Positions 22,901 to 33,000 of a DNA stretch of 64,000 nt are shown piece after piece. The notes below the pieces were generated by a model that saw only the letters and a program-made list of their open reading frames with translations, had not been told where the DNA came from and did not search any database. Every line of letters begins with the position of its first letter. Position 1 is the stretch's first letter. This DNA comes from Dysidea avara (taxonomy: Eukaryota; Porifera; Demospongiae; Dictyoceratida; Dysideidae): positions 2,307,001 to 2,371,000 of the forward strand of contig NC_089280.1 of the NCBI RefSeq assembly GCF_963678975.1. Direction: 5' to 3'. A program made the translations under genes and the position numbers.

Positions 22901-24362
22901 GGTAAGGGTCAGGCAGACAATGACATTTCCAGTCATTACAGTACTATCGCGTGTGTGTGTGCGTGTGCATGTGCGTGTGTTCATTAGTGATTCTACCTAT
23001 CTATTCTATCAGGTGGTTACTGCTACTATGAATTGTGTGGAGAAGTTTGATCCCATCCTCAAGTCTATTTCCCAACTTGATCAACAAAGTGTTATGAAGA
23101 TGGCTTCATCCTCTACTAAACGATGGCAGGAGGGAAAGCCCCTTTCTGCTCTTGATGGGGTACCAGTTGTGATTAAAGAACAACTCAATGTGGAACCATA
23201 TGTTACTTGCAATGGTTGTACGTTTGTGTCACCTGCAGGGGAGGGTATTGGAGAGTCCACCATCTCACTAAGACTGAAGGAGGCTGGAGCTATTGTATTA
23301 GGAGTGACTAGTATGCAAGAGATGGGCTTTGGTACTTTGGGGTCCAACCCTAATAGAGGAATGTCACATAATCCTTACAACACTGACCACTATGCTGGAG
23401 GGAGCTCCACAGGTTCAGCCATTGCAGTAGCTGCTGGTTTCTGTCCCATATCTATTGGCTGTGATGGAGGTGGGTCCATACGTATCCCATCAGCTTTGTG
23501 TGGTATAGTGGGGTTGAAGCCAACGTTTGCTAGAGTTAGTTCTTATGGAGGTATCCCTACAGCATTTACCGTTACCCATGTGGGACCAATGTGCTCTACA
23601 GTTGCTGATACTGCCATATTGTACAGTGTTATTGCTGGTCGTGATGAGAAATGTCCTGTTGGTTTACAACAACCCACACCATCCCTTAGTAGTGTGTCCA
23701 ATTTGTTGTTGGATGGGATCACCATTGGTGTATACAATGAATGGTTTGAGGATGCTGAGACCTCCATTGTGCTGGCATGCAAGAATGCCTTGAAATCATT
23801 AGAGTCACTTGGAGCTACCATTGTACAGATTAAGATACCAGAATTGGAGGAAGTACGCGTTGGTCATTTCATATCAATTGCATCGGAGCTATGTGCAAGT
23901 ATGGCAGTTGACTTTGATGAACATTTTAGTGACTACAACCCAGAGACAGTGGGAGCTGCCGCAGGAGGTTATGCCACTACAGGTACACAATATTTTACAG
24001 CACTAAAACAACGTACCAGGTCAATTGATATCCTCAAGAACATATTCCAGAAAGTTGATTGCATTGTTACCCCTGCAACTGGTATGGTCGCCCCCAAAAT
24101 ACCAGCAGATGCTGTGAAGTGTGGACAAAGTGATCTTACTACCACTGGTACACTGATGAAGTTTTCTGCCCTAGCTAACTTTACTGGTATACCTGGGGTG
24201 GTGGTTCCAGTTGGTTATGATGAAGATGATCTTCCTATTGGTTTACAAGTGATGGGTCGTTGGTGGGAGGAGCATGTGATCCTTCGTGTTGCTCATGCTG
24301 TGGAGAGTGTAGTGGAGTACAAACCACCAAAGATCTACTGTAACCCTCTGGAGAATATTTGA
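16927..24362 (+). CDS. Fatty-acid-amide-hydrolase-like amidase (plant-type), membrane anchored
   Basis: Two exons, 16927-17379 and 23013-24362, join in phase at CCAACACAG|GTGGTTACT and give 600 residues. This is an amidase-signature serine hydrolase with the Ser-Ser-Lys triad: K206 (VVIKEQ), cis-Ser 282 (GGSSTGSA) and nucleophile Ser306 (CDGGGSIRIPS). The N-terminus starts with a hydrophobic anchor (residues 2-17). It then has SAPRMAG, LPETPTF and, later, PELEEVRVGHFISIASEL and VTPATGM, all of which match my knowledge of plant FAAH (about 607 residues), not of mammalian FAAH1. The likely role is hydrolysis of N-acylethanolamines or other fatty acid amides at an internal membrane; the substrate is inferred. 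Exon 1 carries the anchor and N-terminal domain and exon 2 the whole catalytic core. The 5.6-kb intron between them holds several transposons. Confidence 0.9.
17490..17560 (-). repeat. tRNA-like sequence, probably SINE debris
   Basis: The minus strand has an A-box-like GGTTGGTAGCACA and a B-box-like GAGCTCAAGCCCC at tRNA spacing, but there is no proper acceptor stem. It is probably a relic of a tRNA-derived SINE inside the amidase intron. Confidence 0.3.
17882..18102. mobile_element. Small inverted-repeat element in amidase intron
   Basis: The left end TACCATACACATACAAATTT and the complement of the right end, TACTGTATATGTACAAATTT, are imperfect inverted repeats of about 40 bases, followed by CGAGG / TGAGG words. 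A TA may flank each side. The interior is non-coding. Similar CCTCAAAA-type sequence occurs near 22255-22445. Confidence 0.5.
18651..19145. mobile_element. Non-autonomous DNA transposon (AATGATGG ends)
   Basis: Termini AATGATGGTATTACAACAT are inverted at both ends and extend imperfectly to about 38 bases (to GAAAATCC). I see no convincing target-site duplication. It lies 8 bases before the next element, which starts at 19154. Confidence 0.7.
19154..19792. mobile_element. TGTGACC-family DNA transposon, copy 1
   Basis: The ends TGTGACCCAGTCTGAGAAAA and the complement of the right end, TGTGACCCAGTCTGGGAAAA, form inverted repeats flanked by TA on both sides. A truncated relative with the same interior (TCAGCTAGACTTGAGTGGTC) is at 46230-46573. 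A third element with related ends is at 60524-61174. The superfamily is uncertain; TA flanks suggest Tc1/mariner-like mobilisation. Confidence 0.75.
20202..20286. repeat. 85-base palindrome built of four repeated units
   Basis: Each arm contains the word AAAGAGTGCTTTATT twice, and the second arm is the reverse complement of the first, with an apex near GAGCGA. Arms differ at one or two bases only. The transcript of either strand would fold into one long hairpin. It sits in the amidase intron; no flanking duplication is evident. Confidence 0.8.
21599..22111. mobile_element. TAGTCTG-ended transposon with 9-bp duplication (MULE-like), large copy
   Basis: Ends TAGTCTGACG and CGCCAGACTA are inverted repeats that extend imperfectly for about 90 bases (both arms include AAAAATAGG, GTCTGTCTAG and GGACTTGTGCT). 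An exact 9-bp duplication, GAAAACATG, lies at 21590-21598 and 22112-22120. Long terminal repeats with 9-bp duplications suggest a Mutator-like element, though hAT-like behaviour cannot be excluded. It has no transposase ORF. Confidence 0.8.
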
Positions 24363-26870
24363 AGTGTTAATTGTGTTTTATTTGTTATGTATTATTATGT
24401 TTCAGGGTTGATTTGTGAGTGTTTATGCTGCACAGCTGGTTTTGAGTTTTGATACAATGCACTCTGTGATTTTGAATAGCTATGATTATTGTATTGGAAA
24501 AAAAAAGATATTTTGACATGTACACATATTATATTTGAGTCTACCTGTGAATGTTATGTCTTGGGTCAGGTTACAAGTGATTTGAATAGGATTTGACACA
24601 CTAGTCATCCCAATGGTACAGGGCACACTGCAAAAAATTGTATTTCCTGAGATTTCATGCATAACAAATTGTGACAATTTCTTGTGTCAGAAATGCCTGA
24701 ATGTGCTGGAATGTAAATAGAATTGTGTGAGGAATTGTCACTATTAATTTTACTTTTCAGTAATTTATGTAAAGGAATGTGCCAAATTCCTTTCAGGAAA
24801 TGTGTACATGAATTATGACAATTTCTGGTAATAAAGTTTCATTACAGAAACACCATGGAAAAATATCTTTGTGTGCAGTGACACTTGCCAAACAACTTAC
24901 AACCATTGATAGCAAACATAGTGTTAGTGATTCTCTAGATGTGCAATAGTCATTAATTTTTGTATTATGTGGAAATTGTCTCCAGGGCAACTGCCACTGG
25001 TCTCTTTATCAACAACTGTACATGTATAGGCAAGGTGATGAAGCTAGTATAAGCAATACACCACTAAGTGATCCGCAAACACTTTAAGAAGTGTGAATTA
25101 AGACATTAGTGTCTTGGTATGGATCTCCCATCTATATATGATATCAAGCCTGGCTGGAGAGTTGCTAATGGACCTTTAACACATCCTCTGGTTGCAACTA
25201 TAGTCACTTGCATACTTTATGGTTAATCAGCAAATAGCAGGAGAAATTTCTGACTAAGTTTCATGTGATGTCCAGCCCGTTGACAAGCTGTGCAACAATA
25301 CTAGTGAACTTGAAATGATCTGGTCAATGATCATGTAGAAAGAATTAATCTGTACGAGATCATGGTAGTGTCTTTCTTAGTCATTATACAGTGGCTTTTA
25401 GAGTTCCCAAGGTCCTTGTAGATGTATGTACTCTTTCTGTGCCCATATGCATCTAGTCACCAGAACAGGACACTGCAGCTGGCCATGGTGGACCAACAAC
25501 ACACACAATTATATCTTGTGCATGCTATAAACTGCAATTAACAGTAATAAATCTGTTAGTGTTACTGACAGATGCACTATTATAGTTGTGTACTTGATTC
25601 AATATGAGTATAACTCCTTACTTGTTCAAAAGCATTGTAGCTACTACTAAATGTTATTGCAAACTATACACTCTTGATGTATCACTGTATGTAACAATCC
25701 AACAAGTGAATGTGTTACCAAGAGTTAATAGTATAGAGAACTCTTGGTGTTACAATATAGTACTCTCAATATCACCTTGACGTATTATATTGAAATACAT
25801 CAATCAAGCTATTAACCATTAGAATTAGTATTACACTTGTTTGTCTAGTTCCCTTGACAAAAATCTGTAATACTAATTTGATTGGCTAAAATAGTGTGGT
25901 GTGTTTCTATTATAAGTAAACGTCCGACTTGACAACTAGTGCTACCATAGTGATAGATGCCCCATGACATAGCAACAATATGGTTGCTAAGTGAGATTGA
26001 TTTTTTTGCAGTGGATATTTTTGGATATCTGTTGTCCCTAGCAACAATTGCTATGGTTGTCAAATTAATTTGCAATAGGAAGGATGGCTGTGGTATTCAA
26101 GATTATTAGTATTATACTTCCTAATTTCCTAGCTAGCTAGCTAGCTATACTATCCCAAATATTATGTCAGTATAACCGCTACATTCCTGAGTCAGTTATT
26201 AGGAGTGTGGCTGATAGTTTTGATTTCAGTGGGATCGTTACCTTATACAGACTCAGAGTCTAGACTCACTGCTGTTGTTAGAATTCTCTTTCCAGAAAAC
26301 CACCTCCAAACAACTTTATCACCCATGCACTAAATTTGCTGATAAAGGATTGATTCTGAGCCACTGGCCATTGCCCTTAATTGAGAACCGATATGTTAAA
26401 AGAGAGAGAACCATCTGATGATGCAGAATGAAATAATAATTTCAAAATTACAGACTAACTAAGTAATGTAGGCATCCTGTCTTAAGCAAACTTGACATGT
26501 CTGTAACTACCCCCTTTTTTTCAACTATAACAAGTAACTGAATAAATTAAAAAAAAAAATAAACAACAATTCAAAGTACATGTGATGGAAGCACCTGACC
26601 CTCAGATATTGTAAGGTCAAGTGCTCCAATAGTCACTGGGCTGCCACGATGAGACCTGGCTCCACGCAAGCAGGTTACAGCTGACCTCAGTAAAGAAAAA
26701 TTGGGAGCATCTAATCCAGGACACTACACTACTATATATAACTCTGGTGACTGTCTCTCATTATAGCAGTAAGCTGTAACTGGTCCTGCAGACCTAGCGT
26801 TAGTGGTTCATACCAAGTGTCATGGCAGTTGAATGGAACTATGGAGATCAGCTGAGACACGAGTGGGTGT
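24363..26870. other. 2.5-kb stretch without a supported gene
   Basis: The first few hundred bases are probably the 3' untranslated region of the amidase; an AATAAA word lies at about 24830. The rest is AT-rich intergenic sequence. I see a weak hairpin at about 25710-25757 and no recognisable ORF or exon chain. Confidence 0.4.
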
Positions 26871-26943
26871 TAGTCTGGTAGCGCCCGCCCCTTCGCATAA
26901 AAAGGAAGTTCATTTATGCGAAGGGGCGGGCGCTACCAGACTA
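26871..26943. mobile_element. 73-base perfect-hairpin element with 9-bp duplication
   Basis: Two exact 31-base inverted arms (TAGTCTGGTAGCGCCCGCCC... and complement) surround an 11-base loop. The element is flanked by the exact 9-bp duplication AGTGGGTGT (26862-26870 and 26944-26952). The termini TAGTCTG...CAGACTA are shared with the 513-bp element at 21599-22111. It is very GC-rich compared with its surroundings. Identical arms and duplications indicate a recent insertion of a minimal element. Confidence 0.9.
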
Positions 26944-27153
26944 AGTGGGTGTATAGCTAGAGACATGCAGTCAGCTAATTGTGTTTCAGAGCATTCAGCA
27001 TATGCTCATCACTGCACAACCTGCATGACTTACCGGTAGGTCTACGCATAGGGGTGTCTATTATCTATGGTCTACGACAGTGACTTGTGGCGCCTATCAA
27101 TGGTGGCGCTACGCGTTTGAAAGGGCGCGATAAAAACTGGCGCCTCGCTGAAA

Positions 27154-29956
27154 ATGGCACAGAAATATCTTCCTCAGTTGTCAACGCAATCTTCTTCAGA
27201 CAGTGAGAGGTATGTGTGTATTGAACTGTCAGGGTTAAGTTTTGAGAGGTAGCCATTGAAATATATATCATTACGTCTTTCTTCGATACCAGACTTGAAA
27301 ACTCGAAAATACCTGAGGGTTATACATGTGGAGTAATAGTGATGATGATTACATATACAATATAATTACAAGGGGTCAGGAGGCTAGTCTCAGGGCTGCC
27401 TACAATATCAACTGGAGCCCTGGCAAGAAAAAATAATTATTTCAACAGTTCAATAAATCAACTACATCTGAAGCCCGAGCATTAAATATCCTGTATGAAC
27501 AGGAGATGGCAACATGAGCTGCCTGCTGAAGTGTACAACATATTGTACTCTTCGGTAGATGGCACGCATTTCTAAGTCTTGTAATGGTCACTGGCATGAA
27601 ATGACCTAGACAGCCAACTTCAATTGTCACAAGATCAATGGAAAATCTAGCATGTTTAATGAGCCATAGTGATCTTCTTTACGGTTCTTTGTATTTCCAT
27701 AGTGTGGTCACTAATGAGCTGGAGCTACTCACTAACATTTACTGTGATGAGTTGGTAGTCAAGGAATATGATGGGTAAGTAGTAACTACAATTTAAAAAT
27801 AATTATCTCTGAATACCTCTTTTTTCTGACATGGTTTATTGCATTACAATCTACCGCCTGACAATATTTTGGCACCATTGAGGGTCACATTATAGAGTGT
27901 ATCAAGCAGTCACATGTACAGGTATCATATATTCCACAGGTTGATCACACTCAGTGTTCACATTACTCCCAGAACTGACGATGATCGACAATTTGTGTAT
28001 GCTGATGTCATGTTGGAGTTGAACAAGCAGGTTTGTCAGGATACTCCATAACAAGAATAACTGGTTGTTCTAGTATCCACAGTCACCACCAGTTACAAAG
28101 ATAGTTATTTATCGTGGCCTATCAGATGCTCATATTACTAGTATAAGAAATGATCTACAGATAATGGCCCAGGATAGGCTGGGATGTCCCATGGTGTATG
28201 ATCTATTAGAGGTTTGTGAGCTGCCCCCCAAACTGACTGTTCTATTAGAGTATATTGTACACCTCCAGCATGTTAGGGATTGCTTGACTGACCAAAACAG
28301 GCCATGTGGAATCTGTTCCATTTGTATGTGTGTATTTGAGGTGAATTATTGTATATCACAATGTTAGTAATCCACCAGATCTCATATAGGAACAAGATGA
28401 TTTCACGAAGACAGATTGTTATCATTACTTTCATGTTTACTGTTTTTCACATTATGTACAACATCAAGAACAGTTGTGGCTAGAGGAAGTCAATGATGAC
28501 AGTATCCCAGGACAACCGGTGGCTGCATCACCAAAAGTGTGACCACCTGAGGGGTGTGGCCACATTGTAGTGTCATTGTGTATTTTTGTAGTGTGTGAAG
28601 TGTCCTGTGTGTCGTGTAGAATTGTCTGGTAGTTCATCATGTTTCCGTGACATCAGTGGAGTTGTAGTTTGTGACAGTGTAGATGAACAGGTAACATGTC
28701 ACCACTACCATGGTAATGATGACATCACAATACACAGACAGTTTCATACCTGCCAAGTGATGATGATAAGCAAAGAATGGAACAGTGGAGAAGATTGATG
28801 GACAAACAGAGGACACAAGGTGGAATAATTGACCACTCCAAGGATCCACATATTGTGGACTGGAACTGGGTAAGCTGGGTGAGAGATTATAATGAATAGT
28901 GTGTTTGTGTGTAATCTGCATATAGAAAAATTCAAGGGGGGTATTTTCAACTGTACTGTACAACAGGAAATTTTGACGGAAGAATAATTTGATAAATTGT
29001 TACATTTGTCAAATTTTAATGTCAAAAATCTCAATAAGCACCTGAAAAGTCACATGTCCAGTTAGATCTGTGGTTTCTTGCTTTTTGTCAAATTTAAATC
29101 GTCAAAGCTGACTAATCATGAATTCATCAAATTTTCTTTTTGTTGATATTACCTGTTGTACGGTATATGGAGGTCTGAATATAAAATCTCCCCCTCAAAA
29201 CATTTAAGTTATACCGAGAGTACATAATATTTATATGGGGAGAGTATCTAACTCTCTGTACAAAAACCCTGGGTAAAGTTCATTTTTCATCAAATCATCA
29301 CCTTCATTGGGAATAGAGAACTGTTGATTTATGTTGATGAGGGCAAAGCCTTTGTTCTCACAAAAGGCTGAGCTGTTGCGTTACCCAGGGTGTTTGGTGA
29401 ATGCATTCAAGTTAGATACTTTCCCCATATAAATATTATGTACTCTTGACCATTTTACTGTATTTTAATGCATAGCAGCGGGGGATGTTGGACATGCTTT
29501 AAGCGCCACCACAGTGAAGGTCATTATTGTTCCATACAGACAAGTCTGTTGAAGCTTCACCTTGAAATACCAATGTTTAGGTGGCACTTAGAGCTCGTCC
29601 AATCTCAATCTCCTCCAGTTTTCAAATGATTGTCTTGCTAAAATTTGATTCTGATATAGTAGTGTTCACTATACACACAAAGTGAGTAATTTACTTGCAT
29701 CTCAACTTGTAGAGTTTACTCTCACAACAATAAACCTGCCATTATTTTATATCTATTTGTATAGACACCCCCATCTACCCAACAAGCTGATGTTACCTTA
29801 GCAACTGGTACAACCATTTCCACAACGACGACAACAACCGTCACTAACACAACCAGTGTTACTAGTAAGAAGACTTCATCACATCAACACAGAACATCTA
29901 CTGGTAATTATTATTATGTTAACAAGAAAGCAAGACACAAACAGTACTATCACTAA
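27154..29956 (+). CDS. RNF25: RNF25-like RWD/RING E3 ubiquitin ligase
   Basis: Eight exons join in phase: 27154-27209, 27703-27774, 27940-28030, 28074-28340, 28390-28536, 28592-28690, 28738-28869 and 29765-29956, giving 351 residues. Residues about 19-125 form an RWD domain (NELELLTNIYCDEL, YPQSPP). A RING-H2-type zinc site follows: C154, C157, C172, H174, H177, C180, C215, C218, with the characteristic FTKTDCYHYFHVYC. After it, RRLMDKQRTQGGIID matches the conserved segment behind the RING in RNF25. The tail is Thr-rich and ends basic (NKKARHKQYYH). RNF25 acts as an E3 ligase with UBE2D/E enzymes and takes part in the response to stalled ribosomes (family knowledge). The last intron contains an inverted-repeat element. 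The gene ends 58 bases from the convergent PRRC2 stop. Confidence 0.9.
29218..29453. mobile_element. Short inverted-repeat element in RNF25 intron 7
   Basis: The left arm AGAGTACATAATATTTATAT and the complement of the right arm are nearly identical for about 45 bases and share CCCTGGGTAA further in. It is 236 bp long with no ORF. I find no clear target-site duplication. Confidence 0.65.
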
Positions 29957-30014
29957 TAATTATAATTATTATGTACAATATTTCTCAATTCCAAATTTGA
30001 CAATGATGGCATCA

Positions 30015-33000
30015 TCACCATAACGTTTTCATGATGTTCCTAGTAGGTAATTGTTGCGGTAGTTGTTGCGGCAGTTGCTGTGGTAATGGCATCAAAGGGC
30101 CTCGTCTCTTACGCTTGCTACCGGTCAATGTTGTGTTATCAAACAGGAGAGGAGGGGGCATGGGAGCTGGTACCACTGTAGGATTCTCTAGTAGAGTACG
30201 TCGTCCTTCACTGGATACTACTGGCAATGGAGCAGTTGGGAACTTGTAGACTTGTGGGACTATGTTTTGATCAGAGTACCTCTTGGGGTCTTGTTCCTTC
30301 TTCCTCTGCTGTTGATGGTAATCTATTTGCTGGACTGGCTGCTGCAAGATGGCAGTGGGTGGAGCTGCTGGTACTAGTAGCCTGTAACTGTTAGCAGCTG
30401 CTTGTGGGTGTGGCTGCATTGGGATTCCTCCTGAGTATGCTAGTCCCATGATGGAGTGTGGGTGTGGCTGATGTGCAGCATCAATGTGGTATGTGTGGCT
30501 GGGTACTGCAGGGAACACTGGTGGATAAGGTGCAGTCTGTGATATAGCAAATCCTCCACCAGTGGCTGCTGCAGCCATATGAGTATGTGGCACAAACACA
30601 GGCAATATAGTTGGAGCAGGAACTATTGCACCTGATGGGAGCTGGTAGCCTGCAATAACTGCTGGATGTTTGTGTGGGGGCATGGCTGCTGCTGCTGCAA
30701 CAGAAGGTGTGACTACCATTGACCGTGCAGGTACTAAAGGTGTGGCTGCATTAGATTTGGTTATCATTGACTGTGTAGTAATAGAAGGTGTGGCTGCCAA
30801 TGAGGGCACAGCTATGACTGACTGCACTGCATTTACAGACGACATAGCTACTGCAACAGGAGGTGTGGCTACTACTTCCTGAGTGGATACTATAGGCCTG
30901 GCTAGTGCTGCAGCTGAGAGTGCGGGCATGGCTTTTGTTGAAAGTGGGGCTAACTGTACAGGTACCTTGACTGCAGTTTTCATTGAAGGTGTGGCTACAG
31001 TGCACATAGCAGTCACAACTGATTGGTTACCTGATGAAGGTACAAATGGCACAGCTGAAATGTTCAGTTTAGTGGCAAACTGTAGGGTAGTTGACTGTAC
31101 CGATGGCCCTAATCTAATCCTCTTGGTGGCCACCTCAATACCATCTCTATTTGTGTCCTCTCTAATAGGAGACCGCTTTGCACTGGTAGTTGTCACAGTG
31201 CCTGTTGATGAGCTGTTGCTAATAGTAACATTCTTTGCAGAAGCCACAAAGGTGAACGGTTTAACAGTAGTTGTTGTGGTAACAGCAGTTGTCATGACAA
31301 TTGCAGCAGCAGCAGACACAAATGTGACATTGTCAGTTACATGACGGTCACTCGTAACAGATGCCACCACATCTCTGCTGACATCAGCAGTCGGAAACTG
31401 GACTGGTGAGCTTGTACTCACCTCACTCACTTGTTCACTGTCGTTACCATTAGATGGTGTAGGTCTGACATAAGCCACTGGCTTGCCTGCAGGAGAACCA
31501 GTGTTGTGCTGGTCATAATACACAGGAGATGACTTGACCACTCCAGCATAAGAATTAGTAGGTACATTAGTTGATTGTGTGTTAGTCTTACTACCATCCC
31601 TGGTATTCTGCTGTTGTCTGCCTGCCCTCTTGCCACCACCACTGGCCTGGACTTGTGATGATGTGGTAGATCCTCTTCTTGCTGTGACTGCTGCTGCTGG
31701 AGCTGGCGTCGTAGTCACTTCAATAACCTGCAGTAGTGGCAAGAGAGCAGGAAGTGAGCAGGTCCCCCTAATTAGACAACAAACAAACAAACAAACAAAC
31801 ACAACCCACTAACCCAATACTATTATTGATTAGTTTTATTGACAACTTATCACATACATGCATCAACAACAATTAATATGAGGTGTGTGTTGTGCAGGGG
31901 TAGCAGTACTACGCTACCTTGTCAATTGTGTTTGTTGGTATTGGCTTGCTGCGTACTGCTGTACTAGGCTTGGACATCTTAGGAGTGGTTGGTGTAGTTG
32001 ATGATAATTTGCTGTCAGATGAACTTGTAGGTAATCTCTTATCCTGTAACAAACTAGACATAATACACGATTATGGGATGTAATGATGTATTTTACTTTA
32101 TGTGATGAGCTGACTCCTCTGTTGCTGCCTGGAGCTCTGCTGGATGAGCCACGCCCTCTCCCTATAGCTCCACCCACTGACACAGATGAGTGAGATTTAG
32201 ACACTGGTAGATCAGTTCTTACAACACCACGTCCTGATGGTACAGGGTCTTGCCTCTCTACACTGGCCACTTTTTCTGTCTCTGACAGGGTGTGACCTTG
32301 TGACGCAGACGTAGGCAGTTCTTGTGCCACACTAGAGTCCACAGCAGCACTAAGATGTGCTAGTGGTACAGCAGGAGTGGTAGTGTATGACGTTGGGAAC
32401 AACTGATAATCACCTGGTGGTCTTATTAAAGAGGGTGTTATATAGTTCGGGTGATGTACACCTTCAGATAACAAGTTAGTGTAAGTGTCAGCCCAGATGG
32501 TGCTACTCTGTGTAGTAATAGTAGTAGTAGGCATCCAGCTATTACTAGGGGCAGATTGGGTCTCCCCTTGTTGTGATGTTTGTTCATGAGCAGAATGTTG
32601 TTGTTGCTGTTTACTCTTGTGCGATGACTTCTTTGATGGATGTTTTTTCTTGCTCTCTTCCTCCTCTGCCTTACGTTGTTTTTCCTGTTGACGATATTTT
32701 TCTTGTTCTTTCATTTCTCTTTTTTCTTTCTTAGACGTTACTCTGATAAAGTCGTCTACCTCACCAGCAGAGCTTGGTGATAAAGGAGTGGTCACATCTT
32801 CATCAATCACCACCACATTAGGACTGTTAATATCAACATTGACCATCCTTGCTGGAGCCTTCTCCTTTACTGCAGCATCTTTCTTATTAGTGGTCTTTTG
32901 TTGGAGGTCATCAACTGGTCTCTGATCTAGAGAACTGTTACTGGGTGAAGTCCTGTTAGCACCAGTACCCCGTCCAGCAGGGCCCTTGCCACCACTACCT

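Noticed and set aside
28637..29034. Minus-strand ORFs over RNF25 exons
   Set aside because: They are antisense shadows of exons 6-7 and of the following intron, with no domain.
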